Below are positions 49,389 through 59,767 of a stretch of DNA of 64,000 nt, in pieces. Positions within the stretch are counted from its first letter, which is position 1. Each line of letters begins with the position of its first letter. The notes beneath the pieces were generated by a model, which ran no database searches, was not told where the DNA came from, and saw only the letters and a program-made list of their open reading frames with translations. The position numbers were made by a program, and so were the translations under genes. This DNA is from Burhinus oedicnemus (Eukaryota > Chordata > Aves > Charadriiformes > Burhinidae): positions 2,691,071-2,755,070 of the forward strand of contig VFFE01009068.1 in the NCBI GenBank assembly GCA_008921705.1, given 5' to 3'.

Positions 49389-50378
49389 CGTGGTGTGTTT
49401 CATTTGTTGATACAGACATAGCCAAAGTGACCAAGATCTGTAAGTAAGACTTCTCCTAATGATCAGGATTCCAAGTTAGGCAAAAGGAAGCTATCATGGA
49501 GAATGCATTATATAAACTTAGAAGAAAATGTAGAAAACCTTTGCCTTTCAGGGCTGTCAGTCAGGCACATATCTAAAGCCCTAGTATTGCTCATGAAGAC
49601 AGAGAGACACAATGAAGAGAAATTCTCAGTAATCCTGAACATATAAGCAATCACCACTAGACACAGATGCAAGACATCATGATTGAAAAACTAATCCTTG
49701 TAGTAAGTAGCAAATTTGCATGCTTTTTAATATAAGAAATTCACCAGGCAGTGGAAGACTGACACTTAAAATACAAAGGAGAAACAAGTGGTTTGTAACA
49801 TTCACGCCATATGTCTTGCATGTATTCTCAGGCTGCTCAAGAGTGCTTTACACTGTTCAGGCATGTTTTGCGTTAGTGATCTCCAGTTCTGACTGGTCTT
49901 TCTGGAAGCAGGCATCCTCAAAATATGATGGCTCAGGGCTGCCAAATCCTGCATTTGTCTTCCGTATCGACAAGTGCAGAGGTACCATTTAGTCTTAAAT
50001 TCAGTTCCCAGAATAGCTCATTTCAACAGTGGAATGAGGCAGGGGTGGGGTGTTGTTTTGGTTTTTTTTTTCTCCTGATTCACCAAAAATCTATTTTATA
50101 GATGGCAAGCCCTGTGTCTGTTAGTCATTTAGGGGAAAATGACTAAAAAGATCAATTTTCTCTCTGGGTTCTTTTTTGTTGTTGTTGTTTGTTTTGACAT
50201 CTTCAAAGAATGTTACTTACTTGCTAACTGCTATTATTACTGATTTCCATCCCATTAGACAAGAGAGATGCCATGTCTCATAATGAAACAGAGAAAAGCA
50301 CAAAACCCTGCAGCTGTTTAGGGTTTCAGTGTGGCAGACAGTATTATGTAAAATGATACAACATTTTTAAATGAGTAA
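49389..50378. other. Gene-free stretch
   Basis: Nothing is recognised apart from short T/GTT-rich runs near 50060-50080 and 50175-50192. Confidence 0.5.
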
Positions 50379-50450
50379 GAGCCAGATCCAGCTCTCCTTA
50401 ACATAGGTCAGAAAACTGCCATTGACAGCAATTGATTTTGGATCTGATCC
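50379..50450. repeat. Possible ancient palindromic repeat relic
   Basis: AGCCAGATCCAGCTC is followed by ACTGCCATTGACAGCAA and TTGGATCTGATCC. The outer GGATC-type words are in opposite orientation. The wording resembles the 10731-10820 hairpin and old sauropsid repeats recalled from memory. Confidence 0.2.
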
Positions 50451-52793
50451 AAAACAAGTTAAGAATACAACGGAGTGTCAACAATTAAGCTGTATTCACT
50501 ATTTGCTAACTACTCTAAGGTGGGAAATAACCAGATGCATCAATGAAATAACAGCTATCAGAACATTTGATTAACTTCTGGGTTTGCACTAAAAAGAGTT
50601 CCAATGCTACTTGTGCATCTTAATTATGTGGGAACATCACTTTCTGTAAAAAAGGCATGACATAGTTTGTTGATTACAGCCATGTCCTAGACATCAGTAA
50701 GTACTTAACTAAGCACTAGATTAAACTGGAAAATTGCTGGTAAAACTAATATTTTCCATAATCTATGTTGAAAACATTTCAATGCCAAACAATTCAAGGG
50801 ACTCATATTTCACGATGAAAATGTTTGCTAATACACTTTCACCTCACTCTAGAAATTGCTTGGGGCTTCATAGTGGGATGAGTATTGATTCCTTTCACAA
50901 AAGCTTTTTTAACTTACTAGAGTAAAAGACATACTAGAATTAGAGTTATGCAAAGCTCATTATTTCTGTTGCATAGGAAATATGATGTTTCAACATTTAT
51001 CTTCTCTATCAAGACAGAGAAATAAATTGAAAGTTCTACTTTGTGAAACATTTAAAAAACATTTAAAAAAAATTCAATATGTAACAAATATTCTGAAGGT
51101 CCTTAAATTGAAAAACTTCAGTCTGATTCAAGTATACCCGAAACACATAATTTTGAATCTGTTCATTAGTAATCTCCCTTGGTACTACATTTTTTTCCAA
51201 AGGAAATAAAGTTTGGAAGTTTAATGCCCTTACCTTTTTAAAATGTGACCAAGATCAAATGACCAGGAGCACAAACAAAGAGAGAGAACAGAATTAAATA
51301 ATCTTGTTTAAATGAACTGCTTAGAATGTAATATTTCATTTAGATTTTTCTGATATATGCTTCTGTCAAAATGAAAAGCAGTTTGTATGTAGAAAATCTG
51401 CAGTGACAAATTTATTCCAATACAAAATTTGCTCTGCAAAAAGTGGAGTTTTTTTAAAAATTTCTAACTGTGATGTTAGATTATACAATATATTTTTCAG
51501 AACTAGACTTCTAGAATGAGGTGCTGGAAAGTCAGATTCTATTCCTGGACTTCCCATAGGCTTCTCAGCTAATTTGCGTTAGCTATTTTTCTATTTCCAG
51601 CTCAGTTTCTGTACCATAGTGAATTTTTTGTGTAAGAATTACATATCATACGAAAAGTAAAATTGAGGTGGTGTTATCTAGTTAGGTCTATGTGATATAT
51701 AGAAATAGTTTTGTATTATGGTCTTTATTAATTTTTACAGCCTATAAATAATAGATTGTTGCTCATGAGAATATTAAAAAAAATAGATTTGCTTCAAGCA
51801 GTTTTGTTTAGCATTTTACAAGAATCTTCCAACTAACACAAAAGATTGCTTAAAAAAAGAGAAGTACTAGTATGAGTGACTGCTATCACCCTTTGGATTC
51901 TATACTCAACATATCATCCTCCCCATCAATATAAAAGTAACATCTCTAACTGCAGACTGCTGCATTGGAGTCAGGCTGCACTTTGAACAGCTGACTCCCT
52001 GTTCAGGTTCACTGCCTACCAAAATAGCCAATCTTCTGTAGGAAACACTATCAACAGCCTGTTGATTACTTTCAGGAAATTCATGAGAGCATCACACTAA
52101 CAGTTTATAGAAAAAAATGCCTCCTTGTATGCCCCTGGGGATATATGTACAGAGTAGTAGTTTCACAGCAACAGCTTTATTTTCAAACCACAACATCCCC
52201 ATAATGTCAGTCAAATTGGTCCACTAAGCTTTCTCAAATCCTTTTCTTTGATGATATTCCCCTCCCAACTGATAATTTAGTTTAAAATATTTATCAAAAC
52301 ACAGAAAAACTCCCAACATTTCCAGTGTAAAAGAAATAATAGGAAGAATATATAAAATGTGAACTTTAAAAATATGCTGCCCTCAGTTACACGATTACAG
52401 CTTTATTCTACTTTATGCCAGCTAAATCTCAATGGCCAATGTCACAAATTTTCCTGCAACATTTTCAACTGCACAGCTCTGCAGAATCAACAATTATACA
52501 CAACACAAAAATAATACAATTGCAAAAAACTATATTTAAATATAAAACCACTTATTTATATATTTCTTGAATTAACATATCTTAAATGGAGTAGATCTGG
52601 AAAAAGGTTAAACGAAAGAAGAATGTTTCCAATATATACAGGCGCATATCCTATTCAGAGAAAGATTCCTAACCAAAGTCTGTTCCAGAAGTTTTTAAAA
52701 CTCTTTTGTACTGTGTATGCCTTGAAGCAAGAAGAGTCTAGAGCTGATATGGAGTCATGAGGACTCTGGTAATTCTGCACACTACCTGCAAGA
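50451..52793. other. Gene-free AT-rich stretch
   Basis: No gene or repeat is recognised. Confidence 0.5.
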
Positions 52794-52823
52794 TTTCAGG
52801 CCAATCCATAGATTGGCCTGAAA
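52794..52823. repeat. Perfect inverted repeat, 13-bp arms
   Basis: TTTCAGGCCAATC (52794-52806) pairs exactly with GATTGGCCTGAAA (52811-52823) over a CATA loop. It includes CCAAT/ATTGG words in both orientations. With six G/C pairs in the arms it is less likely to be chance than the A/T palindromes elsewhere. Confidence 0.9.
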
Positions 52824-53051
52824 GCAAAGGTAAAAATAAAATTTAGAAATTAAAGAAGGAACATACAGTGTAGATTTCTTGTCATGGATATTTCTTACCC
52901 TTGTGCTCTTGGCAAAACGCTGTCTTGAAATAAATGTGAACACTGAAATTTACTCATAATTTGCAGATTCACTACTCCAGATAGAAGAAAGACAATTCTA
53001 TTCTCTTTCAGAGACTTACTGACCTATGATTCAGGAAAGGACTGAATTACA
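52824..53051. other. Spacer before CR1
   Basis: Nothing is recognised. Confidence 0.5.
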
Positions 53052-53688
53052 CCATGAGCCAGCAATGTGCCCTTGTGGCCAAGAAGACCAATGGCATCCT
53101 GGGGTGCATCAAGAGCTGTGTGGCAAGCAGGTCGCAGGAGGTTATCCTCCCCATCTACTCTGCCCTGGGGAGGCCGCACCTGGAGTACTGTGTCCAGTTC
53201 TGGGCTCCCCAGTTCAAGAAGGACAGGGAACTGCTGGAGAGGGTACAGCAGAGGGCTACCAAGATGATTAGGGGACTGGAACATCTTTCTCATGAGGAAA
53301 GGCTGAGGGACTTGGGTCTTTTTAGTCTGGAGAAGAGAAGGTTGAGGGGGGATCTCATCAATGCTTACAAATACTTAAAGGGAGGGTGCCGGGAGGATGG
53401 CACCAGTCTTTTTGCAGTGGTGCCCAGGGATAGGACAAGAAGTGATGGGCACAAACTTGAACATAGGAAATTCCATCTAAACATGAGGAGGAACTTCTTT
53501 CCTTTGAGGCTGGCAGAGCACTGGGACAGGCTGCCCAGACAGGTGGTGGAGTCTCTGACCCTGGAGACATTCAAAACCCGCCTGAACACCATCCTGTGCA
53601 AACTGCTCTAGGTGTCCCTCCTCTGGCAGGGCGGGTTGGACTAGATGATCTCCAGAGGTCCCTTCCAACCCCCGTGATTCTGTAATAC
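53052..53688 (+). mobile_element. CR1 LINE, strongly 5'-truncated, well preserved
   Basis: The insertion starts at the ORF2 segment [11 protein letters not shown] and includes the complete C-terminus, a short 3' UTR (GACTAGATGATCTCCAGAGG, CCCTTCCAACCCC) and a single tail unit, GTGATTCTGTAAT, at 53676-53688. There are no frameshifts, in contrast to the other CR1 copies here, so this is probably the youngest copy in the window. Its 3' UTR wording is closest to the 46243 copy among those here. Confidence 0.95.
53054..53611 (+). pseudogene. CR1 ORF2 C-terminal fragment, uninterrupted 185 codons
   Basis: The frame runs without a break from [14 protein letters not shown] through [55 protein letters not shown] and [20 protein letters not shown] to a normal ORF2 stop (TAG). 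This is the region after the catalytic reverse transcriptase core, so no enzyme activity is possible. The ATG is an internal methionine of ORF2, not a true start. The intact frame reflects recent insertion, not selection, as far as I can see. Confidence 0.9.
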
Positions 53689-56600
53689 ACGCTTACGTCT
53701 TTTCTTGTCCTGGATGCAAACAGCCAAAAAGCATTTTTGAACTAAATATTTGTCAACCAATATCAAATATTTGCCTCCAAAAATCTTAATAAAAACCCAG
53801 ATAAATTAATATCTTGAAAGTAATCTTTCAAATAAAAGTAGCCCTTGAAGCATCATAAACTAGTAGTAAGTAACAATTTTAGGCAAACAACCAGAGTTCT
53901 TATAGTGATCAAAATTTCCCTCAAAGGGCAGGATTGTGTTCTGGAATTTAGTGATCCTAAAAGCATCTAAAATTAGAAAAAGTAAAAAAAAAAAAAACAA
54001 AAAACATAAACAGTGAAGCCTTAAAAATGTCCATGTATATAAAACCTACCCCTTTGGGATGCAACTACAAGTCTGAGTGTCGCACTGAAAACAAAACTTA
54101 TCCAATAAAAGGAAGTGGATTATTTAGTTTTACCTCAGATGTCAGTCAGCCTGACTATTCATATTATGAAAATTATGGGATCATGTTAAGCTTTTCAAAG
54201 AAGTACGGTCTTATTTTTACTCTTATGGTGAATTCATGAAAGTTTCAAAGTAATCGTTCAAAATCTTGCCAACCATGCCTTTGAAACAAAACATTACAAG
54301 GATGTTAGTAGGGAGAGATGAAAGTATTAGAGCTATGATCAGTTGGACTTGACAAAACACAAGATGTACGATTATCTTTGAGCATCTTAAAAAGATTCAA
54401 TAGAAAGACATATTAGGCTAACAGAGCTTTGGAAAAGCAGAGGATAAAGGCAAAACCCTAAATAAATACAGTAACTTCTTTTGCTTTTATAAGCTTTTAT
54501 CCTAAAAGTATTTGGAAAGTCTAGAGCATGAAGTATGCGGTCACTGTACTCAAGCACCGATGAGAAGAAAATGTGCAAGTCTGAAGACTGAGTAGTAAGG
54601 ATACCAACCCTTGAGCAATCTCAGCTTTAAATACTAAGTGTGCAGCCCTTAAATGGATTCAGTCCTGGATATTTTTTGTGAACAAAAATCAAATGAAAAG
54701 TACATCAAAAACTCCAAAAGGAAACAATAGGTAAATATCCGAACAGTCCAAGTTCAAATACCTAACTGGAATATTCAAGGACAATTCTTGACATGCAGAT
54801 AATGTATTCAGCTGTGGGTTTTTTTGAGATTCACCTCTGATAACGAAAGAAATGAGTCCATACATCCTGTGCAAGTATCTGTTTCCCTCCCTGGCCTTGC
54901 AGCATGTTCACTGACTCGTATTACTTCTTTTTATCTTTTAAAAGAACCCTCTACCTACCCATGGGAGAGCTTAGTCATGGAAGATGATCTAAAGTCTAGT
55001 TGTGGAATATGGAGCATGGACTTCTAACAAAAGTGAACTCATTATACACAAAGTTTATGGAATTCAATAGGTTATATTGTGTATCTGGATAAAAGGCGAA
55101 TCAACTGCATTCAGTGCAGGACAGTGATTGAAGAGGTGGATCCATCCATGATAAGAAAACAGCAAAATTCAGAAATTTGTAGAAATTCAAATAGATGTAA
55201 AACTTTGTACAAGTTGTACTCTTTGCTTTCCTCCAACTCACAGACTGTATCAGAGTAACATTAACAGAGCCCAACTAAGAGAATACTCTGAAGCCAAACA
55301 AAGATCACATTCATCATACAATATGTGTGCCAACCCTCACAGTGCAAGCAGGCCAAGTAAAGCTACGTTAGCTCTCCAGTAAATCCATTCAAGCCTGTAC
55401 ATGCTTTAGATTTAACCTGCGTCTGCACATCATCAGTCTGTGCATTCCTCTAGGAGGTCACATGAGAAACAATTAACTGAAAGATATGAAGAAGTATTAT
55501 CATAAAATATGATATTTAATGTAATTTTTGTATTCTATTCTACCTCCTTAGCTTGTTATTTGCATCAACTTTGACACCTTAACATTTAACTTCAGGTAGG
55601 CAAAAAGTTCTGAAAAACTCAATGAAAGTAAGGAAGTGTAAGAGAGCACAATTTTAAGTTTACACATCTCTGAATTTTGTAGATAATGTTCTGTATGAAG
55701 AATGTATTTGTGGTTAAAGGAAGTTTCCTCCTAACATTAAAATCTGCTTGAACTCAGAGGTGTACGTTCAAATGAGAACAAAGGGATTATTTGCTGGGTT
55801 CCACAATCCAATCCAGTGTCTTAGAAAAAGTGTCGCTGTATTCTCCTCTGTGCAATTAATTGTTAAGGAGCAAGGGTGGAGGGGAGGCATTTCCTGCTAG
55901 TCCAAACAGGTGGAGCACTTCAGCCTGGAATGTCCAGAAAATACCATCCAATGGATTGGACTCCTTGAGTTCTGAGATCTAAGTAGCCCACAATGTGACC
56001 TACTGAGTTTCGGCATATAATTAAGTTAGACATGGATCAGCTTTTCCGCTGCATTCAGAAAAAAGTGAAAGCACTTTGCTTTCAATCTGATTTGTGCTGT
56101 CCAGCACTAGCAGTCTGATCACAATCTCGGTAAAATTGTCTCTACAGACAGAGAAGGTGGAGCTCAAGGCCTCAATCTCTGGGTTGTTACATGCAAATTA
56201 GTGGGAAAAAGAACACACTATATACAGGGAGCCTAACAAATACATGAGTCTCATTACAGTAACAGTAACACTTCTAATCCAAATTAATACAGAAAATCCA
56301 CTTTAAGCTGTGCCCGTGTTCTCTCTTTATCTAGGTGCATATTTTTCGTATGGTTTTGACTTCAGCCATGACAACTGACATCAAGAGAAAAGTATCGTAG
56401 CTTTTGTTTTTCCTGTATTGAGATACAATAATAAAAAAACAAACCAAAACAAAATCTGAACAGAGCAAAGCTATGCATTACACGGCTAACAATACCCATA
56501 GGACTGAAGTAGATTGTTCATCCTTCTGTTCTACCTATGGAAAAAAAAAAACCCACACCACAAAAACCCTGCAGCTGAGACTGTTATGAATAGCTATCTT

Positions 56601-57089
56601 CATCAACCCAACCAAAGCATCTCCTTCTGGAGGAGTTTCTGGTGATGTTCCAGCTAATTAGCAGCATTGTTGCTTTGTCAATACATTTTGCAGTATCTTT
56701 TATGAATGACTTTACTACTAGGTAAGACTATTTCACTTGGTGTGCTTAAGGAACTGTTCAGTGCTCCAGTAGCCTTGTTTCTTACCCCTAGGTTTCATCT
56801 CTTTTTTAGAACAAACACATAAAACTTGATATTTTAACTTAAAAAAATCAAGCACTTGTACCTAAACTTTTACCTCTCTCTTTCTCTTCTTTCTTTTCAA
56901 AATAAATGTCTACTTGAATGCATCAATTACAATCATTCCTTACAGGTTTACATTCTGGCTTACGCAGTTAGCTCTACCTCACTTCACCGAATGCCACTTA
57001 AGTACAGAGAGCACTTAGTCAATGATCCTGTGTTTTAAAGCTTTTTTTTCCTCCTTGCATATTTTTTCTTCCTTTTTACTGTGCTGTAC
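53689..57089. other. Gene-free AT-rich stretch
   Basis: Short A runs lie near 53985-53997 and 56540-56551. No gene or interspersed repeat is recognised in these 3.4 kb. Confidence 0.5.
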
Positions 57090-57702
57090 TCCTCTCTCCC
57101 TTTTGGATGTCACTTTCCCCAGAGGAAGCTCTGGACATTACACTGCAGTAACCCCTTGGGCCAGAAGCCCAGCACCAAAGCTTTGGTTCCCAATGTACAA
57201 CCCCTTTACTCAGCTCAGCCCTGACAGCTCATGTAGCAGCAGAGCAGGCATCTGGCGTGGGGTCAGGAGAGTGGAGGAATTTGCTCTTCTCCTCTTTCTT
57301 GTCTCCCCTACAGGTGTGCTTGGCCTTCTGCCCTTTCCCTCGGTTCACAGAAAAACCTACCAAAAAGACCAAACACCTCGACTCAACCAGGTCACAAAAA
57401 AGAACAGAAAACAGAGACCTCTGATCTCCTCAGACTATGTCTAGAGACTGAAACCACATTGCAGCAACCCTGAGATTTTAACCGGGGTCTCATCTCTTCT
57501 CAGACTGCTTCAGGGGCTGCTTCTTTTTTTTCTCCCTATCAGGTTTTGGGCTAACAATGTGAGCCACCAGCATCTCTGCTGCCTCCTCTCCATACCAAAG
57601 TTTGCCCAGCTGGAGTTGCAGCCTGACAGCAAGACCAAGGCAAAAACTTCTCTCTTCCCTTTCCTCAGGTTTTCAGTGAGTGTCCATCACCCAAACTGCT
57701 TA

Positions 57703-57787
57703 TAAAATAAAATAAAATAAAATAAAATAAAATAAAATAAAATAAAATAAAATAAAATAAAATAAAATAAAATAAAATAAAATAAAA
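57703..57787 (+). repeat. (AAAAT)n microsatellite, about 17 units
   Basis: About 85 bases of uninterrupted AAAAT/TAAAA pentamers, the longest perfect microsatellite in the window. It is likely length-polymorphic. Its position inside GC-rich DNA recalls an A-rich tail expanded after retrotransposition, but no retrotransposon body is identified. Confidence 0.97.
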
Positions 57788-58196
57788 AATAAGTCAAATC
57801 ATACAATCAGCTGGCAGACTTGACACAAGTTCTGCCTTCCTAATCTTCTATCAGCCCTGGCCACCTGCAGAGACACATTTGCAGAGGTTAGCTTACCATG
57901 TCACTGTGCCTGGGATCACTGAGGCATTTGCCCACCTTTTCCACCACTGTTTACCCTCAGAAGCCTGTCATGGGCAAAAGGGACCTTGTCATGCCTGTGG
58001 TACTAGCAAAGTGCTGCTGGTGCACCTGATGTGCTCACAGATTTTACAGTCCACATTCTCAAATACAAACCTCCTCAATGACCATACAGTCGAAATTGCA
58101 AAATCCACACCCTTCCTACCCCCTCCTATTCTCCACCTTTCCAGGGCTCCTGGGGGCCTGAACATGGGCTGTGTCTGGCTTCCTCCAGAGGGCTGC

Positions 58197-58210
58197 TGTG
58201 TGTGTGTGTG
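58197..58210. repeat. Short (TG)n run
   Basis: Seven TG units inside the GC-rich block. Confidence 0.85.
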
Positions 58211-58470
58211 CAGAAGAGCCGGTGGGGGTGGCAGGGGGACATACAGCAAGTTGCCATCCTCAGCCCTTCAGCCGGGGCCATGCCATGTTCATGAAGGGGG
58301 TTTCTTCCTCCTCAGTCTTAGGCCCACTTAAGTTTATTTCCATACATGCCCACACCACCTGATGGCACCTCGCAACCCCAGCTCTCCCCAGGGAAGGGGA
58401 GAGTCACACACCCTAAGGCAGCAGGTCGACCAGTGTCACCCAGGCCAGCACAAGGACCCATAAAGCTTCT

Positions 58471-58991
58471 GCTAGTAATGGCAAAATCACATTTACTAGG
58501 CTTCAGGGTCTCTCGCTCTGTTGGCTAGCTGGTAGTAAGGTGCGGAGAGGGGAAAGAGAGAGAACGATGATGCTAATTGTAGGGTTGGAGTACAAAGAAT
58601 GAATGAGAAAAAAAAATATTTGCTAAAAGCCAGCAGGTACATTCTTCTTATTGTAACACCACTGTCCTTCTTTGGATATATTAATGCACTGAAAATTTGG
58701 TAATGTATTATGAAATACATTGGAATTAATGATTGCTATATTGTGTTATAGTTCCAGCATTCTCTATCTCAGAATGTTTTTAATGATATTTTGCGTATGG
58801 AAATCCTGTGGAGAGACAGTCTCATCATGCAAAAAGTGGCCAATGCCCTACAGTTCTTATTTTTCTAACTTTCCCAGCCAGGTTTTTTGGAGAAGATGAG
58901 GAGATGTGGATTAATTTTTTTCTTCTCTACTGGACCAACAGAACTCTAAAGCTTAAATTTCCTACTCAGCATTATGGAAACATAGTATGTT
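58471..58991. other. Gene-free stretch
   Basis: Composition returns to AT-rich and nothing is recognised. Confidence 0.5.
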
Positions 58992-59268
58992 ATAGAATCA
59001 TAAAATCATCTAGGTTGGAAGGGACCTTTAAGATCATCGAGTCTAACCATGAACCTACCACTGCCAAAACCACCACTAAACCATGTCCTTAAGCACCATG
59101 TTTATCCATCTTTTAAATACCTCCAGGGATGGTGATTCAACCACTTCCCTGGGCAGCCTGTCCCAATGTTTGATAACCCTTTCTGTGAATAAATTTTTCC
59201 TAATGTCTAATCTAAACCTCCCCTGGTGCAATTTGAGGCCGTTTCTTCTCATCCCATCACTTGTTACT
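58992..59268 (-). mobile_element. CR1 LINE 3' end, antisense
   Basis: The tail ATAGAATCATAAAATCATCT is followed by a 3' UTR nearly identical in wording to that at 42020-42110 (GGTTGGAAGGGACCTTTAAG; CCATGAACC; CACTGCC). The last 60 or so ORF2 codons then follow and are still readable on the minus strand ([18 protein letters not shown]). Homology ends near 59268. The open minus frame continues into non-CR1 DNA to 59453, which is fortuitous. Confidence 0.95.
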
Positions 59269-59699
59269 AAGTCTAGAAACTTATTACTGCGCGAAATACA
59301 GGGATGCTTTCTCATAAAGTCTGCCTGATGGTCAGTGTACACAAAGAGTAAAGACCCAGCAAGAGACTGATTAACCCCCAGGTCAACACGGAGAAAGAGG
59401 AACCTTACGCTTCTGCCATTCATATGTGGTTTATATCTTTTTATCCTCTTCAAGGAGGAGGACCAAAGAATTGAAATAGGAACAGGGTACTACATAAGAA
59501 GCTAAAGATAATTTAATAAATAGATATCTGTGCATGACATGGAATCTTGCTCTGGCCCCAGTCATTTGTCTTTCCTGAAGTTAAATGATTTCCCCCCTGA
59601 CTCCTAGAAAAACTGTAGACTGTTGCTAAATCTATCTCTTGATCAGTTTTTAATCACTCGCTTCTTCTGATCCATGCTAATTTCTGTCACAATGAACTT
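59269..59699. other. Gene-free stretch
   Basis: Nothing is recognised. Confidence 0.5.
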
Positions 59700-59767
59700 T
59701 TAAAAAGCTCTCTCATTTTTTAAAAAAGCTCTCATTTTTAAAAAGCTCTTTAAAAAGTTCTCATTCT
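59700..59767. repeat. Imperfect tandem repeat with self-complementary unit
   Basis: About four copies of an AAAAAGCTCTCATTTTT-like unit of varying length (12-21 bases) lie in a row. Each unit starts with an A run and ends with a T run, so neighbouring units can pair in many registers. AGCT at each core adds to the self-complementarity. Confidence 0.85.

Larger units (their letters stand above)
57090..58470. other. GC-rich, CpG-poor block of unknown origin
   Basis: The block is clearly richer in G+C than either flank, yet CG dinucleotides are scarce (I count on the order of ten). Open frames of 140 (57022-57444) and 150 codons (57879-58331) follow from the composition. Neither contains a motif I know, and both are rich in low-complexity residues. 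An (AAAAT)n array sits in its middle. It could be an unrecognised retroelement, an exon-bearing segment of a non-coding transcript or simply a GC-richer patch. I see no CR1 text and no clear LTR ends. Confidence 0.4.

Noticed and set aside
57879..58331. 150-codon open frame in the GC-rich block
   Set aside because: Low-complexity, no domain, and similar frames exist on the other strand.
59076..59453. 125-codon minus frame as a gene
   Set aside because: Its C-terminal half is CR1 ORF2 and the rest is fortuitous read-through into flanking DNA.
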